Assembly: GCA_905236255.1 (NCBI GenBank)
Contig: CAJOPK010000224.1
Location: 1 to 17,835 of the forward strand
Origin: an uncultured Selenomonadaceae bacterium
GTDB taxonomy: Bacteria > Bacillota > Negativicutes > Selenomonadales > Selenomonadaceae
DNA: 17,835 nt
Reading direction: 5' to 3'
Under the pieces are notes generated by a model that ran no database searches, had not been told where the DNA came from, and saw only the letters and a list, made by a program, of their open reading frames with translations. The position numbers and the translations under genes were made by a program. Each line of letters opens with the position of its first letter. The first letter of the stretch is position 1. Positions 7,378 through 14,641 of the stretch are shown here, in pieces.

Positions 7378-9243
7378 ATGAGTTTTTCGGATATTTTCAA
7401 AAAAAATGATGTGAACGGTGCCGGTTGTCCCGATGTCCCCGTGACCAAAATTAAAGACGATCGCTTTAACGTCGGCCCGTATATTAACGGATTGTCAAGT
7501 TTTATTTTGAGTTGCGACACACCGATGACCATTTCGATTCAAGGAGATTGGGGCAGCGGCAAAACAAGCATGATGAACATGATTGAAGCAAATATCAAAA
7601 ATTCGGTTTATCCGATATGGTTCAACACTTGGCAATTTTCGCAATTCTCACTCGGCAATTCGCTTGCAATTTCAATGATGGATGTATTGCTCCAACGATT
7701 GATCGGAGATTCCGGCAAATTGGAAACGGTTCTGAAGGGCGTTTGGGGTCTTGCAAAGAATGTCGCTTTGACGGCAACGGAGATAACCGTCGGATCGCGT
7801 GCGGCAGGCAAAGCGGAAGAAGCCATGGGCGGAACATTTTCCGGAAGTTATGTCAAAGAAATTTTGGCACTCAAAGAACAATTTCAAAAAGCCGTTAATG
7901 AGAAGTTGACGGAAACGAAACGTCGCCGGGTTGTCATATTCGTTGATGATTTGGACAGATTGCACCCGGCAAAAGCCGTTGAACTTTTGGAAGTTTTAAA
8001 ACTCTTTTTGGACTGTGAAAACTGCGTATTTGTTTTGGCCGTCGATTATGAAGTCGTGACATTGGGTATCAAACAAAAATACGGCTCGGACGTGGATGCG
8101 CAAAAAGGCAAGAGTTTCTTTGACAAAATTATTCAACTTCCGTTTAAAATGCCCGTAGCACAATACGATATTAAAAATTACGTGCGCGATATGATGGAGC
8201 GCATGAAAATCGCCGTCACCGAAAACAACGTAAATTTGTTTTCTTCACTTATAAGAACGTCAATCGGACTCAATCCGCGAAGTATGAAACGTCTTTTCAA
8301 CACTTATCAACTTTTGGACATAATCACCAACGGCGCGGTAAAAAACATTCCCGATAACGCCCGACAAAGAATTTTGTTTGCAACCGTTTGTCTGCAGATG
8401 AGTTTTGATGTTCTTTACAACTATTTGGCGGCAGGTAATATCGATCTCGAAACTCTCAAGGATTTGTCAAAAGTTACCGGCGGCACGGTACAAAATTTTA
8501 CCCTTCGGCGAGAGATGAAAAATGACAACGGAGATATGGAAAACACCGGCAAAAATATTTTGGACGAAATTTTTGATCGTGATGATTTTTCGCCGGAAAC
8601 AATGCCTTTAATTCAACGCTTGCCCAAGTTCCTTGAATTTTTTTTGGAATCGCTCACCGAAAACGACGGTGACGATTTGACGAAAACGGAAGTCCGTTAC
8701 CTGCAAGAAATTATTCAGTGTTCGGCGGTAACTTCCGTCAACAACGAAGGACCCGACGATGCCGCAACCGAATCTTTGAACAACCGCCGGGCGAATCGTC
8801 GTTTGGTTGTCGAAACCAATGACGTGCTGAAAAAATTCGGACTTAATGAGTTTGTGGTTTATCAGTCAAAAAATCGTGTGGACGGTATTCTTGAAAGTTA
8901 TGCCTCCGGATATACTTTTTTAAAAGCGAAAGATCACGAATACAAATTGCAATACGATGTGGACAATGCCGGGCGTTTCGGGATAAGTGTAAATATTGCT
9001 CTCAACGATCCGACGGGTTATAAGAAAGGTCGGGCGGAAATTTTTTATCAAATTTTTGGAGAAAATCCGCTCGGTTATCCCGATCTCCGCCCGGAAAAAG
9101 ACGAATGGGGTTGGTATTATTATGACAATATGCTGACCGTCACCGAAGGCGATCCCAATGCACCGAATCAAATTGCAGACTTGGTGCGCGACGCGTACAC
9201 GAGATTGGAAAAATTTTTGAAAAAATTAAATGACCGTAATTGA
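7378..9243 (+). CDS. KAP-family P-loop NTPase
   Basis: A 621-residue ATPase of the KAP family (STAND/AAA-related NTPases often tied to membranes, and including the phage-exclusion protein PifA). Visible features are Walker A GDWGSGKTS (56-64), the family's WFNTWQF (81-87), Walker B VVIFVDDLDRL (185-195), the KAP motif FFDKIIQLPFKMP (247-259), and the sensor-like NPRSMKRLFNTYQLL (299-313). The stretch between Walker A and B (about 110-157), where many KAP proteins carry transmembrane helices, has no clear membrane span here. Residues from about 480 to 621 form a C-terminal region I do not recognise; it includes the aromatic cluster WGWYYYD. The ribosome binding site GTGAGGA overlaps the stop of the upstream membrane gene, so the two are translationally coupled. 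Substrate and role are unknown; a stress, envelope or antiphage function is possible. Confidence 0.85.
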   Translation: MSFSDIFKKNDVNGAGCPDVPVTKIKDDRFNVGPYINGLSSFILSCDTPMTISIQGDWGSGKTSMMNMIEANIKNSVYPIWFNTWQFSQFSLGNSLAISMMDVLLQRLIGDSGKLETVLKGVWGLAKNVALTATEITVGSRAAGKAEEAMGGTFSGSYVKEILALKEQFQKAVNEKLTETKRRRVVIFVDDLDRLHPAKAVELLEVLKLFLDCENCVFVLAVDYEVVTLGIKQKYGSDVDAQKGKSFFDKIIQLPFKMPVAQYDIKNYVRDMMERMKIAVTENNVNLFSSLIRTSIGLNPRSMKRLFNTYQLLDIITNGAVKNIPDNARQRILFATVCLQMSFDVLYNYLAAGNIDLETLKDLSKVTGGTVQNFTLRREMKNDNGDMENTGKNILDEIFDRDDFSPETMPLIQRLPKFLEFFLESLTENDGDDLTKTEVRYLQEIIQCSAVTSVNNEGPDDAATESLNNRRANRRLVVETNDVLKKFGLNEFVVYQSKNRVDGILESYASGYTFLKAKDHEYKLQYDVDNAGRFGISVNIALNDPTGYKKGRAEIFYQIFGENPLGYPDLRPEKDEWGWYYYDNMLTVTEGDPNAPNQIADLVRDAYTRLEKFLKKLNDRN

Positions 9244-9272
9244 TTGTTTTAAATCGGAATTTTGTTTATAAT
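9244..9272 (+). promoter_or_regulatory. Promoter of the CBS-pyrophosphatase gene
   Basis: A perfect -10 TATAAT (9267-9272) lies 17 bases after a weak -35 TTGTTT (9244-9249) that begins directly after the KAP NTPase stop codon. It is about 42 bases before the ATG at 9314. It suggests the pyrophosphatase is expressed independently of the KAP operon. Confidence 0.65.
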
Positions 9273-9313
9273 ACGGGAAAATTTTTTGTTGAAAATTTCG
9301 GGAGGGTAAGCGA

Positions 9314-10963
9314 ATGAAAGCTGCGAAACCTATCTATGTAATCGGTCATCGCAATCCGGATACCGATTCGATCTGCTCGGCAATCGGCTACGCGCATTTG
9401 AAACAGGCAATGGGCGAAAATGCCGTCCCCGCACGTTGCGGCAAAATCAACAACGAAACCAAATACGCACTGGAACATTTCAAAATGCAGGAGCCGCTTC
9501 TCTTGACGGATTTGTATCCCCGCGTAAAAGATGTTGCGCTCGAATGTAAAACCGTCGTCCGGCAACACGATACCTTGCGCCACTTGGGTGAAGTCATGCG
9601 CAAAAGCGAACTTCAATCCGTGCCGGTCACCGACAGCAAAGGCGCGCTCGTCGGTATCGTCACCGTCGGAGATCTCGCGAAAAGATATTTCCTCGAACTC
9701 GGTTTGCAAAGTCTTGTCGATATGCGCGTCCGTTATCGCGACATTATTCAGGCGACCGAATCGAAAGTCTTGGTTGCGGCCGACGAAAATGCTTTTATCG
9801 AAGGAAACATTTGCATTTCCGCCGGCAGTGCCGAAACTACCGTTGCCGTCCTTAAACCCAAAGACATTGTCCTTGTCGGCGACCGCAGCGTACATACTTT
9901 GATGATGTTCCTTGATGCCGGAATTGCCTGCCTTATCGTCACCGCCGGTTGCAGAATTGCGCCGGAAATTTTGGAAGAATGTGAAAAGCGCGGGATATTT
10001 GTCTTGGCAACTCCTTACGACACTTACACCGTCGGCAGAATGTTGAATCAATGCGTACCGATTCGCAGAATAATGAAATCGGATCCGGTATGTTTCCGCC
10101 CGATGGACCTTTTGAGCGACATTAAAGGCGTAATGGACGAACATCGTTACAGAAGTTATCCGGTCGTTGAAAACGGCAAACTTGTCGGAATTGTAAGCGC
10201 GGACGAAATTATGTTGCCGGAACGCGAACGCGTAATTTTGGTTGACCACAATGAACGCGGGCAAGCCGTTGAAGGCATTGAAGACGCAAAGATCATGGAG
10301 ATTATCGACCACCACAGACTCGGCGGTATTCATACGAGCGAACCGATTTATACTCATCAGGAACCGGTCGGCTGTACCTGCACGATTGTTGCGAATATGC
10401 ATTGGCATCGCGACATTGAAATTCCGCCGTCCATAGCCGGACTTCTTTTGAGCGCGATTATTTCCGATACCGTTCTGTTTAAATCTCCCACCTGCACGCC
10501 TTACGACAAGAAAACCGCCGAACGCCTTGCCGAAATTGCAAACGTCGATTTGAAAGAATACGGCTTGAATATGCTCCGCGCCGGTGCCGGCATCGGCGAC
10601 AAAACTCCGGCGGAAATTGCCAAAAACGACATGAAGGAATTTAAGATCGGCGACTACAGAATTATCGTCAGTCAAATTTCCGTAATGGACACGAAGGAAG
10701 TTTTGGACATTGAAGAGCCGATTGTCAAATTCATGAAAGAGAATTGCGAGCGCGAAGGTTTCGATATGCATCTTTTGATGGTCACGGATATTTTGGAAGA
10801 GGCAACTTATTTGCTTTATGCCGGCTCTCCGAAAACTTTGATAGGCGAGGCTTTCAAGAAAGATGCAAGCGGCACTCACGTCTACCTGCCGGGTGTCATG
10901 AGCAGAAAGAAACAGGTAATTCCGCCCCTCAGCGAAGCGGTAAAGAGAATCAAGCCGCAATAA
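9314..10963 (+). CDS. ppaC: Manganese-dependent family II inorganic pyrophosphatase with CBS and DRTGG regulatory domains
   Basis: Cytoplasmic enzyme that hydrolyses pyrophosphate to phosphate and so drives biosynthetic reactions. The 549-residue length fits the CBS-PPase subclass, not the roughly 310-residue simple form. Domains in order: DHH part 1 with GHRNPDTDS (11-19); a first CBS motif about 75-125 (HLGEVMRKS...VGIVTVGDL); a DRTGG-type domain about 185-245 beginning VGDRSVH; a second CBS motif about 250-300 (IMKSDPVCF...VGIVSADEI); DHH completion with DHNE (311-314), DHH (332-334) and ISDTVLFKSPT (383-393); and a C-terminal DHHA2 domain ending in SRKKQ (530-534), which binds substrate. 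Characterised relatives are inhibited by AMP/ADP and, when DRTGG is present, activated by diadenosine polyphosphates. The start follows GGGAGGG with 7 bases spacing. It has its own promoter. Confidence 0.93.
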   Translation: MKAAKPIYVIGHRNPDTDSICSAIGYAHLKQAMGENAVPARCGKINNETKYALEHFKMQEPLLLTDLYPRVKDVALECKTVVRQHDTLRHLGEVMRKSELQSVPVTDSKGALVGIVTVGDLAKRYFLELGLQSLVDMRVRYRDIIQATESKVLVAADENAFIEGNICISAGSAETTVAVLKPKDIVLVGDRSVHTLMMFLDAGIACLIVTAGCRIAPEILEECEKRGIFVLATPYDTYTVGRMLNQCVPIRRIMKSDPVCFRPMDLLSDIKGVMDEHRYRSYPVVENGKLVGIVSADEIMLPERERVILVDHNERGQAVEGIEDAKIMEIIDHHRLGGIHTSEPIYTHQEPVGCTCTIVANMHWHRDIEIPPSIAGLLLSAIISDTVLFKSPTCTPYDKKTAERLAEIANVDLKEYGLNMLRAGAGIGDKTPAEIAKNDMKEFKIGDYRIIVSQISVMDTKEVLDIEEPIVKFMKENCEREGFDMHLLMVTDILEEATYLLYAGSPKTLIGEAFKKDASGTHVYLPGVMSRKKQVIPPLSEAVKRIKPQ

Positions 10964-10974
10964 ATTTAAATTCG

Positions 10975-11002
10975 TTGCGAAAAATTTTTGAAGTGGTATA
11001 AT
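10975..11002 (+). promoter_or_regulatory. Promoter with extended -10 for the folB-like gene
   Basis: A -35 TTGCGA (10975-10980, 4 of 6), a 16-base spacer and a perfect -10 TATAAT (10997-11002) preceded by TGG, which makes an extended TGn -10. Start of transcription would be near 11009, about 25 bases before the ATG. It lies in the 70-base gap after ppaC. Confidence 0.7.
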
Positions 11003-11033
11003 GTAAAAAAATTTTTTGATGAGGTGATTTGCA

Positions 11034-11399
11034 ATGATTAAAGTTCGTATCGCGAACATGATGTTTTACGGCTTTCACGGTTATTACGAATATGAACGCG
11101 AACAGGGACAGAAATTCTTCTTTGACGTTGAAATGATTATGCACGACACCAAAGCCGCCGAAACCGACAATCTCAACGACGGCGTTGATACGGCGCGTGT
11201 TTACGACATTGTCAAGGAATCGACCGAAAATCAGCGTTTCCAACTCCTTGCAGCTCTGGGCGGCCACATTGCCGACAGACTTTTGGAAAAATTCCCGCAT
11301 GTCGATGAAGTCAAGGTAAATGTTCGCAAGCCGAGCGTTCCCATTTCCGGCCCGATCGATTACGTCGAAGTTGAAGTTACACGCCGGCAGAAAAGTTAA
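11034..11399 (+). CDS. folB: FolB-like dihydroneopterin aldolase family protein with altered active site
   Basis: By family, dihydroneopterin aldolase cleaves 7,8-dihydroneopterin to hydroxymethyl-dihydropterin and glycolaldehyde in folate synthesis. The 121-residue protein shows MMFYGFHGYYEYEREQGQ (9-26) with the conserved glutamate at E21, and the C-terminal RKPSVPISG (98-106) with the catalytic lysine K99. However, at the position of the pterin-anchoring glutamate (LLE or LVE in FolB and FolX) the sequence reads FQLLAALGGHIA, so that residue is A73. The active-site tyrosine position (Tyr54 in the S. aureus enzyme) is T53. This casts doubt on ordinary aldolase activity. The start has the excellent site GAGGTGAT. 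Its own promoter lies upstream and a terminator downstream, so it is monocistronic. No folK, folP or folE is nearby. The family is certain; the activity is not. Confidence 0.85.
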   Translation: MIKVRIANMMFYGFHGYYEYEREQGQKFFFDVEMIMHDTKAAETDNLNDGVDTARVYDIVKESTENQRFQLLAALGGHIADRLLEKFPHVDEVKVNVRKPSVPISGPIDYVEVEVTRRQKS

Positions 11400-11419
11400 T
11401 CGAACGTAAAATAAAAATC

Positions 11420-11460
11420 TTTTCCCGTGCGGTTTTCAGATTGCCGGCGGGAAATTTTTT
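11420..11460 (+). terminator. Rho-independent terminator after the folB-like gene
   Basis: The stem TTTCCCG (11421-11427) pairs with CGGGAAA (11448-11454). An inner CGG/CCG pair can extend it across a small bulge, and six T follow (11455-11460). It lies 21 bases after the folB stop and separates this gene from the LPS operon. The remaining bases up to 11566 hold an AT-rich stretch with no promoter I can defend, though the lpxL operon presumably starts there. Confidence 0.7.
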
Positions 11461-11566
11461 GTGGAAAAATTTCCCGATTTCTTTAATTTTAAATTCGGGC
11501 AGGAAAATCTTAAATTTTCGCAGAATATAGCGGAAATTTTTTTTGTTTGCAATTTAAGGAGTAACC

Positions 11567-12514
11567 GTGCAGATGCTTTACAATTCGTTGATGATTTTAA
11601 GCAGACTTGTCAGATTGTTGCCCTATGACGCCTTGCTTTTCTGCGGCAAGATATTGGGTCATCTGTATTACATTTTGATAAAAAAACAGCGCGAACGTGC
11701 GGTCAGTCAAATGATGGAAGCGTTAAACATTCCGGAGGACGAGGCGCGCAGATTGGTCAAACTTTCTTTTGTGAATTTGGCGCGAAATGTTTTGGATATT
11801 TTGTATATGCCGAATCTTAACGAAGAAAATCTTTCCGATTACATAGAAATAGATCACCTTGAAAGAATGAGAGACGCTCTTGCCGAAGGTCACGGCGTCG
11901 TCGTTTTGACCGGACATATCGGAACTTGGGAATGGCTCAGCGCGGCTTTCAGTTTAAACGGTATGCCCGTCACCGCAATAGCAAAAATGCAACCCAACGC
12001 CGAATATTCCAGAGTGCTTGACGATTTGCGCGCAACGATTCACGTCGAAATTTTTAATCGCGGCACAAATGAACTGCGGGCGGCGGGTCGTGCTTTAAAG
12101 GAAGGCAAGATTTTGGGATTTTTGGCGGATCAGGATGCCGGACCGTGCGGCGCTTTTATACATTTTTTGGGCAAGCCCGCCTCCACTCCGATGGGACCTG
12201 CAGTATTTTCCCGGCGTTTTAATGCACCCGTTTTGCCGGCGTTTATTCTCCGCAAGGAAAACGGCAGACATTTTGTGAAAATCGGCGAACCCGTTCATTT
12301 TGAAGATACCGGCGATACCGATGACGATCTTTTCAATTTTACCGTCAAGATGACAAAAATTTTGGAGGACGTTATTCGCGAAAATCCCACTCAATGGCTT
12401 TGGTTTCAAAAGCGTTGGAATACGCCGGTTGACATGAAGAAAACCGGAAAACATCACACGGTAAAAGTCAGGCATCAGTCAAAAGACAATCCCGATCCGG
12501 AGGAGATTCAATGA
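11567..12514 (+). CDS. lpxL: Lipid A late acyltransferase, LpxL/HtrB family
   Basis: Inner-membrane acyltransferase that, by family, adds a secondary acyl chain to lipid A (Kdo2-lipid IVA in E. coli) on the cytoplasmic face. The 315-residue protein has a hydrophobic N-terminal anchor (about 20-38), the catalytic HX4E motif in GHIGTWEW (H117, E122), and the LpxL blocks FLADQDAG (185-192), FLGKPASTPMGPAVFSRR (200-217) and NAPVLPAF (219-226). It ends with a polar, charged tail after WFQKRWNTP. Start: GTG at 11567 lies 5 bases after AAGGAG; an ATG two codons on (11573) is equally possible. It overlaps lptC by 4 bases (ATGA), so they are coupled. Position at the head of an lpt operon supports a lipid A role. 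Which acyl position it uses cannot be told. Confidence 0.88.
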   Translation: MQMLYNSLMILSRLVRLLPYDALLFCGKILGHLYYILIKKQRERAVSQMMEALNIPEDEARRLVKLSFVNLARNVLDILYMPNLNEENLSDYIEIDHLERMRDALAEGHGVVVLTGHIGTWEWLSAAFSLNGMPVTAIAKMQPNAEYSRVLDDLRATIHVEIFNRGTNELRAAGRALKEGKILGFLADQDAGPCGAFIHFLGKPASTPMGPAVFSRRFNAPVLPAFILRKENGRHFVKIGEPVHFEDTGDTDDDLFNFTVKMTKILEDVIRENPTQWLWFQKRWNTPVDMKKTGKHHTVKVRHQSKDNPDPEEIQ

Positions 12515-13092
12515 GCAAAACCGGAAAAATTTTAATCGGTGTCGGAATATTTCTTTTTGCCTGTCTGGTAGTTTGGGTAATTCGCACCACTCCCAATGCT
12601 CCGCCGCCGGAAGAAAAAATCGAGCCGCCGAGATATATGGAATATCGAAACAACACTTTGACGGAAGAGAAAGACGGCGTTAAAATTTGGGAGTTAAATT
12701 CGGAAAGAGCAATTATCGATGCAATGACTCAGAATGCCGAATTTGAAAACGTCAAAGGCAAGTTTTTTCAAGAGGACGGCAAAATTTTGGAAATTACCGC
12801 AGAACGCGGAAATTATGAACAAAAGACAAAAAATGTTCACGTTGAAGGAAATGTTGTCGTAATTGACGGCGACGGCGCAAAACTTACCGGCGGAAAACTT
12901 GATTGGATTGACAAGGACGGAATATTGATTGCAAACGACGACGTAAAAATTTCAAAAGACGATATGCGAGCTTATGCGGATCGTGCGGAAAGCAAAGATC
13001 AATTCAAGCATTTTACTTTAAAGGGAAAAGCAAGGGTTTTGAAGGGTGTCAAAGAGGACGATTCCGAAAAATCGGAGGAGAAAGATAAATGA
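12511..13092 (+). CDS. lptC: LPS export system protein LptC
   Basis: Bitopic inner-membrane protein that takes LPS from LptFG and passes it to LptA in the periplasm. The 193-residue protein has one N-terminal membrane helix (about residues 5-25) followed by a proline-rich linker (NAPPPEEKIEPP) and a beta-jellyroll domain with LptC-type repeats: GVKIWELNSERA, GKFFQEDGKILEITAERGNYE, VHVEGNVVVIDGDGAKLTG. The charged tail (EDDSEKSEEKDK) is not part of the fold. It overlaps both its neighbours by 4 bases (ATGA with lpxL and with lptA), so all three are translationally coupled. LptC sequences diverge widely, so the call rests on repeats, topology and position between lpxL and lptA, which together are strong. 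Confidence 0.88.
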   Translation: MSKTGKILIGVGIFLFACLVVWVIRTTPNAPPPEEKIEPPRYMEYRNNTLTEEKDGVKIWELNSERAIIDAMTQNAEFENVKGKFFQEDGKILEITAERGNYEQKTKNVHVEGNVVVIDGDGAKLTGGKLDWIDKDGILIANDDVKISKDDMRAYADRAESKDQFKHFTLKGKARVLKGVKEDDSEKSEEKDK

Positions 13093-13856
13093 AGTGGAAA
13101 AAAGTTTTCGCGGCAATTTCCGCCGCAATGATTCTGACTTTGCCGGCGGCTGCCGAAGAAAAGGAAAATTTGCCTTCCGAACTCAATGCCGATGAAGTGG
13201 AATACGATATGAATACCGGCGACGTTATCGCTACCGGCAACGTGCTTTTGAAACACGGAACCGGCAGGGCAACCGGCAAAAAAGCGCGTTACAATATGAA
13301 TACCGGAGCCGCTTATCTTATCGGAAATGTCGTCGTTGTCCGGAACGATATGCGCCTGACTTGCGAGAAATTGACGAGCGACGGCAAAATTATGCAAGCC
13401 GACGGAAATGTTTACGGCGTTCAAACCGTTGCACCGAATGAAAAATATCCGAACGGCGACACAAGAACTTTCAGGGGTGAACACGTCGATTATTACCCGG
13501 ACGACAAAAAACACGTCGTAATTCCGAACGGCGGCATTGCAACGAGCGGCGACGGGACTTTTACGGCGGATCACATTGAAGGCTGGCTTGATGAAGAGCA
13601 TTATATCGGAACGGGAAATGCTCATGTCATAAGTCCGCCGCGTCAAATTGAAGCCGGCGGGAACAGAATAGATTATTTCGGCAAGGAACGGGGAAAAGCA
13701 ATTTTGACCGGAAATGCTTGGGCAATTCAGGAAAACAACACCGTTAAGGGCGAAAGATTGACCGTATATCTTGCGGACGACAAAAAATTGAAAGTTGCAC
13801 CGGAAGCACCGAAACCTGCCGAGCCGCCCACCGTTGACAAAGCATTCGGTGATTAG
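13089..13856 (+). CDS. lptA: Periplasmic LPS bridge protein LptA (OstA-like)
   Basis: Forms the periplasmic beta-jellyroll bridge that carries LPS from LptC to the outer-membrane LptD/E. The 255-residue precursor has a signal peptide: Lys-rich start, hydrophobic core, and probable cleavage after about A22 (LPAAA). The mature part shows repeated OstA strands, for example YDMNTGDVIATGNV (39-52) and YNMNTGAAYLIGNV (68-81), with further related blocks at about 155-230. It ends in a proline-rich tail (APEAPKPAEPP). At 255 residues it is longer than E. coli LptA (185), with extra repeat turns, as seen in some diderm Firmicutes. The start overlaps the lptC stop by 4 bases. A 50-base gap separates it from lptB. 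Confidence 0.88.
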   Translation: MKWKKVFAAISAAMILTLPAAAEEKENLPSELNADEVEYDMNTGDVIATGNVLLKHGTGRATGKKARYNMNTGAAYLIGNVVVVRNDMRLTCEKLTSDGKIMQADGNVYGVQTVAPNEKYPNGDTRTFRGEHVDYYPDDKKHVVIPNGGIATSGDGTFTADHIEGWLDEEHYIGTGNAHVISPPRQIEAGGNRIDYFGKERGKAILTGNAWAIQENNTVKGERLTVYLADDKKLKVAPEAPKPAEPPTVDKAFGD

Positions 13857-13906
13857 TTACAGGCTGTCGGTTAAGAGAAAACCTTTCCAACGTTCGCGAG
13901 GTAATT

Positions 13907-14626
13907 ATGCACATTGAAGCAAAAAAATTGGTAAAATCATTCAAAGGGCGCACGGTAGTCAATGAAGTTTCCCTGCGCGTCGAAAAAGGCGAAATCGTCG
14001 GACTTTTGGGGCCGAACGGTGCCGGCAAAACGACTTCATTTTATATGATTGTCGGATTGGAAAAACCTGATGCCGGAGAAGTCTTTTTGTCCGATATAGA
14101 AATTTCTCATCTGCCCATGTATAAGCGGGCGGCGTTGGGAATAAGCTATTTGACGCAGGAGGCATCGATTTTCAGAAAGTTGACCGTCGTCGAAAATATC
14201 ATGGCAATTTTGGAAACGACAAAACTTCCCAAAGAAGAACGCCCCAAAAAACTTGAACAACTTTTGGACGAATTTAACATTCAGCACGTCCGGGATCGAA
14301 AGGGTACGGAACTTTCCGGCGGTGAAAGGCGGCGCGTCGAAATTGCCCGCTGTCTTGCACTTGAACCGCAATTCATTTTGCTTGACGAGCCTTTTGCCGG
14401 AGTAGATCCGCTTGCCGTTGCCGATATTCAGACGATAGTAACTTATCTGCGCGAACGCGGCATGGGAATTTTGATAACGGATCACAATGTCCGGGAAACT
14501 TTGCACATTGTGGATCGCGCTTACATTTTGAATGAGGGAAAAATTTTGTTGGAAGGAAACGCCGAAGAAATTGCCGGCAGTCCGGTGGCAAAGAAATTTT
14601 ATCTGGGCGACAATTTTACACTGTAA
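13907..14626 (+). CDS. lptB: LPS export ABC transporter ATP-binding protein LptB
   Basis: Cytoplasmic ATPase that powers LPS extraction by LptFG. The 239-residue protein has all ABC motifs: Walker A GPNGAGKT (35-42), Q-loop glutamine Q84 in YLTQEASIFR, signature LSGGE (136-140), Walker B FILLDEPFAGVDP (156-168) and the switch histidine H193. The YLTQEASIFRKLTVVENI segment is characteristic of LptB rather than of other ABC ATPases. Length is normal (E. coli LptB is 241). The start has the site GCGAGGT 5-7 bases upstream. It lies between lptA and the permease gene, in the usual lptA-lptB order. Confidence 0.97.
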   Translation: MHIEAKKLVKSFKGRTVVNEVSLRVEKGEIVGLLGPNGAGKTTSFYMIVGLEKPDAGEVFLSDIEISHLPMYKRAALGISYLTQEASIFRKLTVVENIMAILETTKLPKEERPKKLEQLLDEFNIQHVRDRKGTELSGGERRRVEIARCLALEPQFILLDEPFAGVDPLAVADIQTIVTYLRERGMGILITDHNVRETLHIVDRAYILNEGKILLEGNAEEIAGSPVAKKFYLGDNFTL

Positions 14627-14641
14627 GCGGGGAGATTTTTG

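Noticed and set aside
9266..11059. A 597-codon open frame on the minus strand
   Set aside because: It lies fully antisense to the pyrophosphatase gene, which has clear motifs, a promoter and a ribosome binding site. The minus-strand translation resembles no family and is a codon-bias shadow.
11473..11499. A second hairpin (CCCGA/TCGGG) before lpxL, considered as a terminator or riboswitch
   Set aside because: The stem is short with a bulge, no T run follows, and no riboswitch motif is recognisable.
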